Origin: Adenophora triphylla var. japonica
Taxonomy: Eukaryota > Streptophyta > Magnoliopsida > Asterales > Campanulaceae
Assembly (NCBI GenBank): GCA_022495995.1
Contig: JAFEMH010003637.1
Span: forward strand, 186,001-250,000
DNA length: 64,000 nt
Reading direction: 5' to 3'
The notes below the pieces were generated by a model that saw only the letters and a list, made by a program, of their open reading frames with translations, did not search any database and was not told the DNA's origin. The position numbers were made by a program, and so were the translations under genes. Shown piece by piece: positions 31,818 through 44,059 of this stretch (positions are counted from its first letter, which is position 1; each line of letters opens with the position of its first letter).

Positions 31818-32328
31818 GATAAGGATATGTTAGGCAATAAACTTTTAAGATTTTGTGTTTTTTTTTTTTTTTATACAAATGAAAAGGTGATGAAAATCCA
31901 TATTAAAGACATACATTTCATATTTTATTTGATAAATCTTTTTATTCAAGATCCCTTTTTTTCGTCTCAAATTTCTACTGCAACTCTTTCGGAAAGTTGA
32001 GACGTTGCTTGAATATTTGATAGGGGTGTGCTATGGTTCGGTTCGGTTTTGAGATAAAATCGATATTGTATCGAATATTTTCTGTTTATTGAATATCAAA
32101 ATCGTTTGAGTTCGGTTTTCATTCGATTCGATATTTCGGTTTTCGATCGTAAATCGGTTCGGATTTTTTTTTCCGGTTTTTAAAGGCGTTACCATTGTTA
32201 TACTTTTTCATCTTTTTTATGCTTTTCCAACATTGCCTATTTAAAAAAAAAAATTAAGCAAAATCAAGAACTTATAAAGAGTTGAGAAATAAAGACATGT
32301 AAAAACATGTTAACGAATTAATGAATTA

Positions 32329-34214
32329 CTCCCCCCGTCCCAAAATGTTTGTCACATTTGACCTTTTTTGTTGAACTTTGACCACAAATATATGACAATT
32401 TAATTATATTCATGAAATTCTAAAAATTCCTATTGATTCACCATTAATAATAGGGTTGATGACAATTTAGGGCCTGTAGTATAGAGGCATTACCACATTG
32501 GGGCCCGAAGTCCAAAAACTATCAATTTAGGGCCTTAATTTACAATTTAGATCAAATTGGGGCTTTTTGACGGAAAACGTTAAAAAAGACCGTTAACTGA
32601 CCATGTGTGATGCACGTGACATTTTTTGAGGGTATTTTGGTCATTTCATAGACTTCAGGCCCTAAATTGACAATTGCCCAATTTATACCTTCTTCCTCCC
32701 TCTTCAACCAAACAACGGCAAACCCTTCAACCAAACAACGGCAAACCCACCGGCGCCACTCCTATTTCATTCTTCCCCATTCCCTTCCATCACCACAGCA
32801 AACCGACCCAAACCCATCCCTAGTTCATTCTTCCCCATTCCTTTCCATCTTCCTCCGCCTCCATCCACCTTCCTCCGTCTCAAACGAAACCTTCAATGTT
32901 GCAGATTTTGGCTTCAAAATTGCAGATTTTTGGGTTCATTTTTGAAGATTTTTTGTTTGGTTTTGTCAATTTTAGATTCTATTTTGTCAGATTTTCAGAT
33001 TCATGAACACCATATTGTATATTTTGTCGAATTTGCAGATTTCGATGAGGGTTTCATGTAGCAAGGGTTTTGGCTTCGCAATGGGGAAGATTTTTTGCCT
33101 GATTTGGGTTTGGGTTTTCACTGGATTGGAGAAGGAGGGTGCGGCTGGTTTGGGAGGGGATGGATTGAAGAGGGTTAGTGTTTTGCTGGATTGGGCCTGA
33201 ATCAATGGAAGAACTCGCCGGAATTGATGAAGGTTTTGGCCGGTAATGGCGATGGAGGTTGTCGGCTGGTTCAGGGAAGATTTTTGGCCGAATTTTGGTT
33301 TTGGCCGGACCTACAAGTTGCCGAATCTTTGGTCTCACCGGAATGTGTTGTTGTTGTGAGTGTGTGTGTGTTTGTGGGTGTTTATGTGTGTTGAATTTTA
33401 TTAAAATGGGTTGAAATTCTAGTGATGGTGTTTTTAATGGAAGTGGCGGTGATGGTGGTGGTGGTCGTGGTTGTGGTGGTGGTGGTCGTGGTGGTGGTGG
33501 AAGCAGTGGCGAGACCAAAATTCAAATTTGATGGTGTTTTTTTTTTTATTATTTGTGTATTTATGAAATTCTAGTAACACTTATTACATTATTCCATCTT
33601 TAAAGCTATGATTAGTAATTTTTTTGTAAATATTTATTTTATCTAATCTATATTTATTTATATATTTTATAAATTATCCAATCTAAAATAGTTGTTAATT
33701 TTTTTGAAGCAAAATAATTAGTAATTTAAATTATTAGAAAAAAGGATAATAGTTAATATCTTAAATTATTTTAAATCATATTAACTATCATCTTTATTTT
33801 TTTCAATATTTTAAATTTATTAATTATTTTTTGTAAAAAAAAATAAATATTTTATTTATTATTTTATAGGGTAACTGTCAATTTAGGGCCTGAAGTTTAT
33901 GAAATGACCAAAATACCCTCAAAAAATGTCAAGTGCATCACACAGGGTCAGTTAACGGCCTTTTTTAACGGTTTCCGTCAAAAAGCCCCAATTTGATCAA
34001 AATTGTAAATTAAGGCCCTAAATTGATAGTTTTTGGACTTCGGACCCCAATGTGGTAATGCCCCTATACTACAGGCCCTAAATTGTCATTAACCCTTAAT
34101 AATATTATCAACAACAACTTTTAGAATTTCATGAACATGATTAATCTCTCATAAATTTGTGGTCAAATTTCAACAAAAAAGTCAAATGGGACAAACATTT
34201 TGGGACGAAGGGAG
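32329..34214. mobile_element. Stowaway-like MITE interrupted by a MULE
   Basis: CTCCCCCCGTCCCAAAATGT and ACATTTTGGGACGAAGGGAG are inverted with TA on both sides. The MULE at 32453-34095 splits it; without it the MITE is about 235 bp. Confidence 0.87.
32453..34095. mobile_element. Mutator-like element with 227-bp terminal inverted repeats
   Basis: Left arm 32453-32679 and right arm 33869-34095 are inverted repeats (GGGTTGATGACAATTTAGGG against GGGTTAATGACAATTTAGGG). The 9-bp duplication TTAATAATA is perfect at 32444-32452 and 34096-34104. The interior (about 1.2 kb) has no transposase. It holds low-complexity Pro- or Gly-rich frames and GGTGGTGGTGG tracts that I cannot assign to a gene. It is a non-autonomous element. 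Confidence 0.93.
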
Positions 34215-34554
34215 TATTAATTAACCACTTTATCAAGTAATGAATATTTTATTTTAGCGTGCATAACTAGATAAGTAAGTGAAATATGTGATTAAATGTG
34301 AAATGCATATAAATTAGTATATAAACTTCCAAAAATATAGTAAACAACATTGTTTTAGTATAATCAGTACGGTTCGATTTTTCATATCGGTAGCCAAATA
34401 GAAAAACCGTACCGAACCGAAAAGTTCGGTTTCTACTTAAAAAGAAACCGCACATTTCAGTTTTAGTCTGTTATTCGATAATTTCGGCTCGATTTTTTCG
34501 GTTCGGCACGATTTTTCGGTGTTTTGGGATTTCTTGCACACCCCTAATATTTGA

Positions 34555-35232
34555 TATGCAGATTACCATATTTGACCGGTTAGTCCAATTAGAAAATTTT
34601 TAAAATAAATAAATAAATAAATTCTTAAAGCATGAGATTTCACCTTAAAACCAACTGTTGTCGAGGGGAGTGGGAGGATCATTATATGTAATAGACAAGA
34701 TTTGTCAATTCCGAGATATGAGATAATATCCCTAACATAAATTCCTAAAATTATAATTTCAAACTTAATCGGTCTACAAGTACAAGGTTCAATCTTTCGA
34801 CAATATCACAGTGTCTAAAATAATTCCATCCAGAAGTCGTGAGCTCATTTCAAGAACATAACAAACCGAAAAGGAACCCAACACGGTGGTTGGTGGTTTG
34901 AAACCGTAGTAACAGATTTGTTGTTACGTTGCAGCGGACGGTAATGATTGAGGTCATATCTGTCTCATTTGGATATGGACGACAAAGATTAAATCGGTCA
35001 AACAAGTCTACGCTAGATGCCCATTTAATCTTTGCGGCCCATCTCCAAACGAGGTGTGACCCTAATTCCCACCAAGCATGCAGGACCTGGAAAAAGGGGA
35101 CCCTAAGATAGAAAACTTATGCTCATATCAAGAAACTAGCGCTCCAAACAAGCGGATTAACTTTCCGATTTCTTCATCAAACAAAATAATCGCGTGTTCA
35201 AGAAAATGCAAAATGAAGTACTCAAAAGAATA
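34555..35232. other. intergenic, no gene seen
   Basis: No coding signal. A weak foldback is visible at about 34964-35070 (CAAAGATTAAAT against ATTTAATCTTTG). Confidence 0.5.
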
Positions 35233-35372
35233 AAGGGCAAGGGCAAACCCCGGTGTGCCAAGCGCTCCCCGCCAAGCGAGGGTTGGGAGAGGGAACCATT
35301 TGCTAGAGTCTTCCCCTGGCAATTGCCAAGAGGCTGTTTGCCAAGGTTTCGAACCCGTAACCTTATTACAAC
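35233..35372 (-). mobile_element. SINE, second copy (minus strand)
   Basis: On the minus strand it reads GGGTTCGAAACCTTGGCAAA, CCTCTTGGCAATTGCC and CGCTTGGCGGGGAGCGCTTG, then CACCGGGGTTTG. It matches the SINE at 15621-15748 over its length. The A-tail is not obvious. Confidence 0.72.
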
Positions 35373-35625
35373 ATGATGAGATAAATAAAAACCCCATTTA
35401 GAAACGGAGTTTTATTCGCTTAAGTACAACATAAACAACCAAAATCCAATAATTATGGCTTAAAAATGGCCTACCTACCTAAAACCTCCCAAAAACTATA
35501 CTTCTTGACTTACATGTCAAAAAAAAAAAAAAAACATGAAGCAACTAAAGGGTAATATCGTACTGAAACTAACCATTTGTCTAAAGGAAATGGTATTAAC
35601 CAGAGAAGAAATGCCGCTCCAGTTT

Positions 35626-38090
35626 CTACTCCTTGAAGTCGTCCTTGTCATCGACGGGAATTGGCTGGTTCCTCCAATAGACAGCTAAACCGCTCCCACC
35701 AAGCTGCATCAGAGAAAAGATATGAAATAAGAGAGATATTTTGGTGATTATAAACCAGTAAAAGTAATGTTTAGTATGAGAAAGTGGAAAGATTTGAAGT
35801 TCAGGCAAGAAAGAGAGGTCCGTACCGCCATGCAGACCACGCTTACAGCAGAAGGTACAGCTACAAGAGGGTTTGTGAAATGTTTTTGGGCAAGTAGAAA
35901 TCCTAGCGCAGAGCTCTGTAGATATAAAGAAGCAAGAAAATATGGTCAAAGGAAAGGAAAGAAAGAAATATAAGGAGTTCATCCTTGGCTACACTGCCCA
36001 CTGAAGTTTGATTTCGTCTCACTTTCCCCATTTTGTCAATTTTATCCAAGCTAGAGGACTATTTTACCCCTACATCTATAATACAATTTGGACTTTGCAA
36101 TGAAAAATAGTCATTCAAGTTATAGGGTGAAAGTGAGACGGAATCAAACCTTGGGGGGGGGGGTGGATACTAGTCCAAACTCAAGTGTGGGCAGCGGATT
36201 TACCCATATTCAGTCTTCAGGGAAATTAACGTAGTTGACTTGTAAGCACTTATAATGCCACACATGCATAAGTAAACTTAAATATAACACAATGCGATTG
36301 CAAGTGCAAATTAAGACATTATAGTATAGAAGGTGGCTCAAGGTAACTTGGATTAAAAATAGACACTTGTTTAGGAAAAGATGGAGTACTTTAAATAAAT
36401 CATCAGCTTAGGCTCCGTTTGTTTCTCATAAGACGACTTCCGGAAAATGATTTCATGTAAATGTTTTCCGGAAAATGATTTCATGTAAAACGTTTTCCGG
36501 AAAATGAAAACGTTTTCCGGAAAATGAGATAAACATGTTTTCGGCTGTTTGTTAAGGAAAATGTTTTCCGAAAAATATTTTCATGTGTTCAATAAAAATA
36601 TTTTTCGATAAAAACACAATTTGAGATAAGTTGAAAGAGATAGGATGGGGTAGGGTGATGGAGGTGGGGTGGTAGGGTAGGAGGTGGGGATTAGTAAGGG
36701 TGAGGTGGGTGGGTGTGGGGTAGGGTTGGGGTAGGATAGGGTGGTGGGGAAAATATAAAGAGTAAGATGATGTAGGCTAGGGTGGTGATAGGGAAGGGGT
36801 GGGGTAGGTGTGGGGTAGGGGGTAAGGTGGGTGGCCGAGAGTAGGGGAGTGGGATGGTTGGGGGGGGGGGGCGCAGGGTGGTGGTGGTGGTGAGTGGGGT
36901 GGGGATGGGGTGGTGAGGGGGGAAGGGAGAATTGTAAAATCTAATTTTAATATAAATAATTTTTTTATGAGGGGATGGGGTAGGGGGTGGTTGATGTGGG
37001 GTGGGTAACGTGGGGGTGTATGAAAAGTTAGGTGTGTGTGTGGGTGTTACCATTTTCCGGAAAATGTTTTACTTAGGAAAAATTCGTAAGTCATTTTACT
37101 TAGAAAAGTGGGGAAAATATTTTCCGGAAAACATTTTCTCCATTTTCCGGTGCTTACCAAACACCGAAAAATGGGGAAAACGTTTCGCGGAAAAGATTTT
37201 CCCCCAAACAAACGGAGCCTCAAGCACTATAATGTTTGAGATTCACGTTCATGGACAGGTCACATTGGGTGAATCTGAAAATTTTCACCGACTTCACTGC
37301 TATTTTCTATCTTCTTTTATTCCTCAATTAAAAGAGAAGAAATTACCTGCATCCCACATTCAATGGAAATGGTACGAGAAGTCGATTCACCAAAAGATAA
37401 TTTTGAAATCCAATAACCAATGAAAAATGCAGCAGCATGCAGGAGAGCCACAGGAAGTAGCAGTTGTGCACCCTGAGTCTTTAACACTTCCGCAACTTGC
37501 CCAATCTAATACCAGAAAACAAAAAGAAAAGGAAAAACAAAGAAGAAGAAATTTCTAGATGACTCGGTAACAAATAACTGCAATTTAGCTACTTAAATAC
37601 ACACAGAAGTGACAAAGCTATCAGCACTGTATTGAGGACTTACAGGACTAGCACAAAGGAGAGTAGTAAGGATAACTCCTATTAAAGGTGTCACTGTAAT
37701 TATCTTTGAAGTAAACTTGGGAAAGAACTCATTCATTAATACTGTCACATAAAGAGTATTTCATCAGTGCAATTATGACAAATACTGCTGAGCCAACTTA
37801 TATATATATATATACACTCCCTCCGTCCCGCTACAATGTGCACACTTACTATTTGCACGCAAATTAAGGAGAAAGTTAGTGGAGTAAGTGTTGTGAGTAT
37901 GAAAAGTGAGGTTGGAGAGAGAAAGTGGGGTAGGAAATAGTGAGTTGATTGGTGTTGTGAGTATAAAAGTAAAGTAGGAGAGAGAATTAGTGGGTGGAAT
38001 AGTAAAGATTTTTTGCCATTTTAGGAAGTGTGCAGTTTGTAATGGGACGCCCAATGAGGAAAGTGTGCAGCTTGTAGCGGGACGGAGGGA

Positions 38091-38145
<55 letters not shown>

Positions 38146-41100
38146 TGTGTGTGTGTGCGTGTGTAACCTTCAAGTTACCTCCAGCGATGGTTGGCACTAA
38201 AACAACTTGAAAAGTGCTGATGGCAAGGCCCTGAAAAGATTAAAAAAAAAAAAAATTACTCCTGATCAAACCAAAATATCTGTTCATTATTCAGAATAAC
38301 AAGACTGGGGACACTTACTGCTGCATCAACTGGGACAAGCTGACCTGCAAGAACCTTAGTGAGGAGCGGTGTCATAATAATTGCCCCAATAGTTGAGCAC
38401 CTGACAAATCACACAAGAACACTATTAAGACCAAAGTATTGTATGTTGAAGATGTTAGGCAATGTAACGTGATCTATTTAGAAGATCAAATCATTGTTCC
38501 CACTTTTTCTTACGCAACTAACTCAGCAATCCACAACTATAAAGGTCATGTAAAGCGGATTTGGTTCCACAATTGGATCTCTGTGGTTTATTTATTTTTA
38601 TTTTGTGAAAAATAATTAGCAAATTCTTTTCAAGAGCACCAAGGGGAAGTAATTCATGTACACTAGGATGAACACTGTAAAAAACAAAAATACAGACATG
38701 GCCCAATGTATCCCAACAAGAGTAAATAGCGTACCCCATAGCCCCCTCACCAATCACAGACATAAATTTTACTTTGATACTATACAATGTAATAATGAGT
38801 ACGGCTACTCTCATAAAATTTCAATCACCATTAGTCAACATTAATCTATTCTCAAATTTACCCTCCCCCTTACCAGTAAAATATGGAGATTAATATGACA
38901 GAGCTGAATCAATTCAAAGAGAGTTGGACACAGAGGTCTGTGATAACGAAGTAGTTAAATATATCTGTTCACTTACTTGGTACATTTTCATTGTCAGTCT
39001 CAAACCAATGCCACAACTCTCTCTCTCTCTGCCCTTACGTATTGCATAACCTTCCCTGGCCAACCCATCTGCTCTCATCTTTTCTGTTTACACGTCTGGG
39101 GGCTTCGAAATCGTTGGGCCTTATTTTTTGCAGCCCATTGAGTAACATATGGACATTTGGGTTGATTGTAGTTGGAAATGCTTGAACCAACCTCCATGAG
39201 TTATTCCCAGGCCAAGCCCTTTTCCCTTGCTTTACTATTCCATCTCAAGCCCAACCCAACGAATTTTCAGCTGTCTGACTGGATCTCATCATATATACTC
39301 CCTCCGTCCCAAAAAAGATAGTCTCGTTTGGCTATTCATACTTTTAGTGATATACTTTCTTTCCCATAATTACCCTTAATACAATTAAATATACCGCTCA
39401 AAAAAATTAACTCTTTTTTTTGGTTTAAGAATGTAATGGAATTGGGTTTAAAGATCAAGACCATCCCGCTCACACAAGCACACACTCTAATGCGTTCTAT
39501 ACCCTAATTAGCCTCTTCAGCATTGGTAGAATCCACTCATCATCATTTTTTGCCTTACATGTAACAATGGGACAATAACAACAACAATACCCCAGTGCTG
39601 CAAAGGCTCCCACCTACGGTGGGTAAGGGGGACGGATGTATGCAGCTTTGCCCCTGTATTAAAGAACAAAGAGGTTGTTTCCGGATGACCCATGAGCCGA
39701 CTCACTATTTTTTGGCATGGGAATATGATGGAATAAAACAAAATGTCTCACTAAACTGTCTGCTCTTTGTTATTAAACATCAGTCAGTCCATGCAATTTT
39801 GTACACAATTTTCATCATAGGTCGTCCGAAAACAGTATCTCTTTGCTTTAATACAGGGGTAAGGTTGCATACATCTGATCCCCCCTTACCCCACCGTAGG
39901 TGGGAGCCTTTGCAGCATTGGAGTAATGTTGTTGTTGTTGTTGTAGGAAACCATGGGGAGTGGATTATTTACTTATATTTATTATGGGGCAGTTTTGGAA
40001 GTTTAATGGTTTTAAACCCTTAATTTTGGAAAGGGGACTACCTTTATGGGACAAACAAAAATGGAAAGTTGGAACAACTTTCCAGGACAGAGGGAGTACT
40101 AAACAATTTTCTCTATCCTAATCATATGTTGTATATAGTATGTACACAAGTGGGATTCAGAAAACTTGTTGAATATATGAAATCATGCACATCGTATGCA
40201 GAAGTATGAACTACAGATGCAGGATAGAATGTATTACAACTATTAGTTTGACTTCTGTTAGTAGAAAATCTATTTTGACGAAGTGCACACCACATAGTAA
40301 GTCCCTTGCATACGCGGAGTAACAAAATGTAAGGAGAATCTGCCACAATGCAGTGGCTTTGGAGATAAACATGGTAATAAGTAAATCTTACGTTGTCATG
40401 AGAACCGAGAGTGCTACATTTCCTTTAGAAATATATGTTGCCACATTTGATGCCTGGCCTCCGGGGCAGCATGAAACCAGAATAAGACCAGTAGCAATTG
40501 GGGCAGACAGTTTTAGAACCTGCAGATCATAAATAAATGTCAGAAATGTTAGTCAAAGTATTTTCAAATATCAGTAAGTTATACACCATTTATAACCTTC
40601 GTAAACTGTCATATAAAACCCACATAACTCGGCGGTAATAGAGGGCAATGATAACTAACAAATACACAGCATTGCATAAAGTATTTGCAGAGAGAACCTT
40701 TCTAGAAAAGAAATAGATACCATTCTTAAAGTCAATGAGACCAAAATGTAGTTGGATCATGAGTCACCGGTTTTCTAAGATATTAAGGTATCAAATTTTG
40801 CGCAAGAATGTCTGTGCTATTAATTTTCTTTCTTTTTCTTCATTTAAGAGTATATAGCGATGATAACTGTGTACTAGATTTACATGTGCTATCTATCCCA
40901 TCTTGACTTCTAACCGAACTACATGGAAGATCTACATGTGCAGGGAACAAACCCTGCTGAAATCTTGGCCATGACGAGAAAATATTGTGGCATTCATAGA
41001 ACTAGCTAGCCCAATAATAAATGTAATATGCCATATGCCTGAAAGCGAATGCAGACATACCTGTGCAATAGCAAATCCCAACAAGGGTTTGATCATGTAC

Positions 41101-42844
41101 TGAGCCAGAAATCCTACACCTACCTGCAAAACCATAAACATCTTGTTTATGTAAGTTAAAAGGGGGGGGGGATATCGTATTAAGAAAAAGAAAAAGGAGG
41201 ACAGAATCACAAAGTTATATTATTTCATAAGCTTTAATATTGGCTTGGATACGAATGAGTTGATCTTACAGTCCATGGATTCCGCAGACACCGTCTGAAG
41301 TCGTCAAATGTTAGAGTTAATCCCATTGAAAGCATGAGAAAACCCAAACCAACTGTAAATAGGTCGGTTTCTAACCAAGTCACCTGTAGATGACTTGAAG
41401 ATTTAAGTACCAAGACACATTTTCTTTTCTAAAAGTAGATCGATGAAGTAAAGGCAGTAAATTTACCGCAGAGGGCTTGTAGATGCCAATAATTGTACCC
41501 AATATGACCTGTCAATGGAAGTTGTTTCAAATGAGAAGGCACAGTGAAAGAAAGGATCATAATCAAATTGAAAGATGTCCTAACATAAACATTGAACTTT
41601 GTCTCAAATGCAAAGGTTCTAACATACCCATAATGGAAAAAGAGTTGTCAATGTTTCAATCACTCTTTCATATGTGGTCATTCCAGTAGAACTAGTGCTT
41701 GGAACATCTCCAGATGCATCTGTGGCTGCCTTGCAGAGAATTTTGGAGTTCCTGGTTACAACAATAAATTAAAGCAATGTTTGAAAAATTGGAGAGCATC
41801 CAGAGATAAATCAATTTGAAAAATAACACCAAGAAAAATTAAACATTTTAACATCATCAGAGGACTCTGAGCAGCTCAATTTATTCATACTCGTAGTCTA
41901 ATGTGCCCTGAACCCTCAAAGGGATATCTCTACAGTAATAACAACACAGTTTTTAGTTCTCACGCCGATTAGAGGAAATAAAGAAAAAAGGGAAAAAGCG
42001 TGATATATGCATACAAATTTAAACAACAGAACAAGAAATAGGGGATCATATTCGAAAAAGAAAGAACCCAACTTTTTTGTTGATTACACCTCATCATCAA
42101 ATCATTCTCTTCTAATTATCTATTCACCTTCAGATACTACTCCGTCCGTCCGAATACAAGTTAGAACAAGAAATGAAGCCTCATATTAGAAACAGACACT
42201 CATTTGGAATGGAGAGAGTACAAAGAAACATGGCTAGCTACTGACAGAATTACCATCACCAACCAGTTCGTTAAGTTGAAATAACAGAAATGAAGAAAAG
42301 CAGGTTATTCAAATAAGATCACTCAAACACTTCATACCCAAAACGTACCTCAAAGCCGCAGATCGAATAATTGGGCAAGGGACTAAGGGAGCAACTGAGC
42401 TCAATTCTGTTTTCTGAATTGACAAACAACTTCTTACATTCCCAGATATGCGGAATCCACCTCTCAAAGCTAATAATTCACATGAACAAAAAAAGAAGAA
42501 GAATGATTTAAGATACGAAAAGGATCGCTAAGCAGTTGAAACATGAAAACAGTCAATGCCTACATCAATTAGCACAATTAAATGCAAAAACCAACAAGAG
42601 TACTTGAAAACAATCAATGCCCACATAAATTAACACAATTAAAGTCAAACCCAACATGAATTCAAGCAATAAAATCAAATTAATAACACCCACAACCCCA
42701 AAACAGCTCAAAACAAGCAGAAAATCAAGACATACACAAATGGGTATTGAGGCTTCTTGGAGGCAAGACATAGCTTGGTTTGTGAAGAGCATCAAACGAA
42801 CGAAAGTTACAATCTTTAGCAACAAATCTAGATAAAGAAGCCAT
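35626..42844 (-). CDS. BASS2: BASS2-type plastid sodium/pyruvate cotransporter, 419 aa
   Basis: Thirteen exons on the minus strand: 42736-42844, 42349-42469, 41628-41751, 41467-41508, 41270-41383, 41061-41123, 40392-40519, 38319-38400, 38179-38230, 37644-37741, 37347-37505, 35826-35915, 35626-35703. They total 1,260 nt with continuous phase. Residues 1 to about 75 are Ser/Arg-rich and acid-poor, a chloroplast transit peptide ([16 protein letters not shown]). The bile acid:sodium symporter domain follows with many membrane segments: [40 protein letters not shown], the signature CCPGGQASN (residues 208-216), [11 protein letters not shown] and [19 protein letters not shown]. It ends [11 protein letters not shown], very like Arabidopsis BASS2 (409 aa). 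In that family the protein imports pyruvate with sodium across the plastid inner envelope. Introns contain several MITEs. Length and key motifs are intact. Confidence 0.93.
35990..36190. mobile_element. foldback element, family unclear
   Basis: CTGCCCACTGAAGTTTGATT and the outer right CAAACTCAAGTGTGGGCAG are inverted, with inner arms CGTCTCACTTTC and GAAAGTGAGACG. A G run (about 36152-36163) interrupts the right arm. BASS2 intron 11. No target duplication recognised. Confidence 0.5.
36411..37219. mobile_element. Tourist/PIF-Harbinger-like element (809 bp)
   Basis: GGCTCCGTTTGTTT and AAACAAACGGAGCC ends as at 9390-9588; flanks TTA and TCA (one mismatch). It has TTTTCCGGAAAA palindromes near both ends and a long GGGGTGGTAGGG-like G/T-rich core (about 36640-37050) with no gene. 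BASS2 intron 11. Confidence 0.72.
37817..38091. mobile_element. Stowaway MITE in a TA microsatellite
   Basis: CTCCCTCCGTCCCGCTAC and GTAGCGGGACGGAGGGAG ends. It is inserted in a TA run (37799-37814 on one side, 38092-38141 on the other), followed by a TG run. BASS2 intron 9. Confidence 0.88.
39573..39703 (-). mobile_element. TS-like SINE (minus strand)
   Basis: Read on the minus strand, TTTAATACAGGGG leads to CATACATCCGTCCCCCTTAC, the hairpin CCACCGTAGGTGGGAGCC, and a tail of TTGTTGTTG. TS SINEs of plants end in TTG repeats. Confidence 0.7.
39812..39945 (+). mobile_element. TS-like SINE (plus strand)
   Basis: TTTAATACAGGGGTAAGG, CATACATCTGATCCCCCCTT, CCACCGTAGGTGGGAGCC, then a (GTT)n tail at about 39928-39944. 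It is the mirror copy of 39573-39703, arranged head to head. Confidence 0.72.
42137..42218. mobile_element. short degenerate Stowaway-like MITE
   Basis: CTACTCCGTCCGTCCGAATA at the left and CATTTGGAATGGAGAGAG at the right, with TA flanks. BASS2 intron 2. Confidence 0.55.
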
Positions 42845-43154
42845 TTGAGAGAGGGAGGGATCAAGAATCAATGAGAAGAGGGTTTAAAGATTGTTTGTTT
42901 GTATGGGTTTTGTGAAGTGGACAGTGAAGAAGTGAGGGGATAAAAATTTGAGGTGAGAATCGTGGAAATGAATGAACCACACACAAGATTCCGTGTAGGG
43001 CTTAGGCCAATCCAAAATCCTAATGGTTTGCTATCAAGGATAGGATACAATTCAAACCATCATTTTTGTTTGATTCATAGATAAAAGTTGGGATGTTTCT
43101 GTTTTGCTTGTTTGTTTGTGAGGTTTGAATTGAATCTATTGTTGATGTAAAATA

Positions 43155-43442
43155 CTCACTCGGTCCAGCCCGAATCGGCAAAATTTTGGCCTTGCATAAA
43201 AATTAAGAGAAGTGATGTAGAAAAGAGAAAAAGTCTATAGTGAAATAAATGTTGTAAGTATGAAAAGTGATATTGAAAAAAGAAAGTGGGATAGAGAATA
43301 ATTAGTAGATAGTTATTGTGAGTATAACAAGTGGGTCTCACAAAAAAATAAGTAATAAAAAAGTTTCTATTTTTGGGTTGTGTCTTTTCAAATGAGACAT
43401 TCAAAAAAGAAATTTGTGTCTCTTCGTGCGGGACGGATGGAG
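43155..43442. mobile_element. Stowaway MITE
   Basis: CTCACTCGGTCCAGCCCGAA and CGTGCGGGACGGATGGAG ends, TA flanks. Confidence 0.75.
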
Positions 43443-43511
43443 TACTCATTAGTCACGTTCACGAAAAATATCATTTTTTATTTGTTAAATAGGCTGTATT
43501 TAAACAAAAAA

Positions 43512-43650
43512 GTACTCTCTTCGTATCATTTAAAAATGCAAAAAATGAATTTTTGGAAGAATTAAGAGATGCTTAAGTTTTATGAAAAGCTTCAAAACTG
43601 TAAATATTTTGGGATAAAAAACCTCTTCTAGAAACTGTAAATATTTTGGG
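43512..43650. mobile_element. degenerate Stowaway-like MITE
   Basis: CTCTCTTCGTATCATTT at the left and TTTTGGGACGGAGGGAG at the right. GTAAATATTTTGGGA occurs twice inside the right part (about 43600 and 43637). Confidence 0.55.
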
Positions 43651-44059
43651 ACGGAGGGAGATGTCAATATTAATTATCTTTAAAAAAAGTCAAACGTATC
43701 TTTATTGAGTCTAATTAATAAAGGGGTTACCTGGAGTTATAGTTTGTACAGTACATACTTTTAAATTTCTGTTAAACATCATAATAAAGAAAATGAAAAA
43801 TGGAGAAAAGGAAGATAATGCGCACTTTAAAAATATTCATTTTTAAAGGAAATTTATCCTTTGATTAACGAAAAGTTAGTCCCGGAAAAATTACATTTTT
43901 CTAACGGTTAGTAAAAAGTACTCCTTCCCGTCCCATTAATAACGTTCTCACTTTCATTTTTTATCCGTACTAGTTTAAGGTTGTTAGTTGATTTATTATC
44001 TAAAATGGAAAATGAGACTCACTTGTCATTCTCACAACAAAAATTTCTTACCCTCTTTC

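Larger units (their letters stand above)
32021..34546. mobile_element. hAT-like element containing two nested transposons
   Basis: TAGGGGTGTGC at the left and GCACACCCCTA at the right are perfect inverted repeats. The 8-bp target duplication ATATTTGA is present at 32013-32020 and 34547-34554. The subterminal sequence is rich in CGGTTCGGTTTT. Without its inserts it is about 640 bp and non-coding. A Stowaway-like element (32329-34214) interrupts it. Confidence 0.88.
39298..40096. mobile_element. Stowaway MITE carrying an inverted SINE pair
   Basis: CTCCCTCCGTCCCAAAAAAG at the left and CCAGGACAGAGGGAG at the right with TA flanks. Two SINE copies lie inside it. BASS2 intron 7. Confidence 0.75.

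Noticed and set aside
33054..33518. 154-codon Pro-rich open frame on the minus strand
   Set aside because: It comes from GGTGGTGG-type low-complexity DNA inside the MULE; no domain, no splice context.
34964..35070. Weak inverted repeat around CAAAGATTAAAT
   Set aside because: Arms are imperfect and no target duplication or second copy was seen, so not listed as an element.
36691..37053. 120-codon Pro/Thr-rich open frame on the minus strand
   Set aside because: It is the shadow of the G/T-rich core of the 36411-37219 element.
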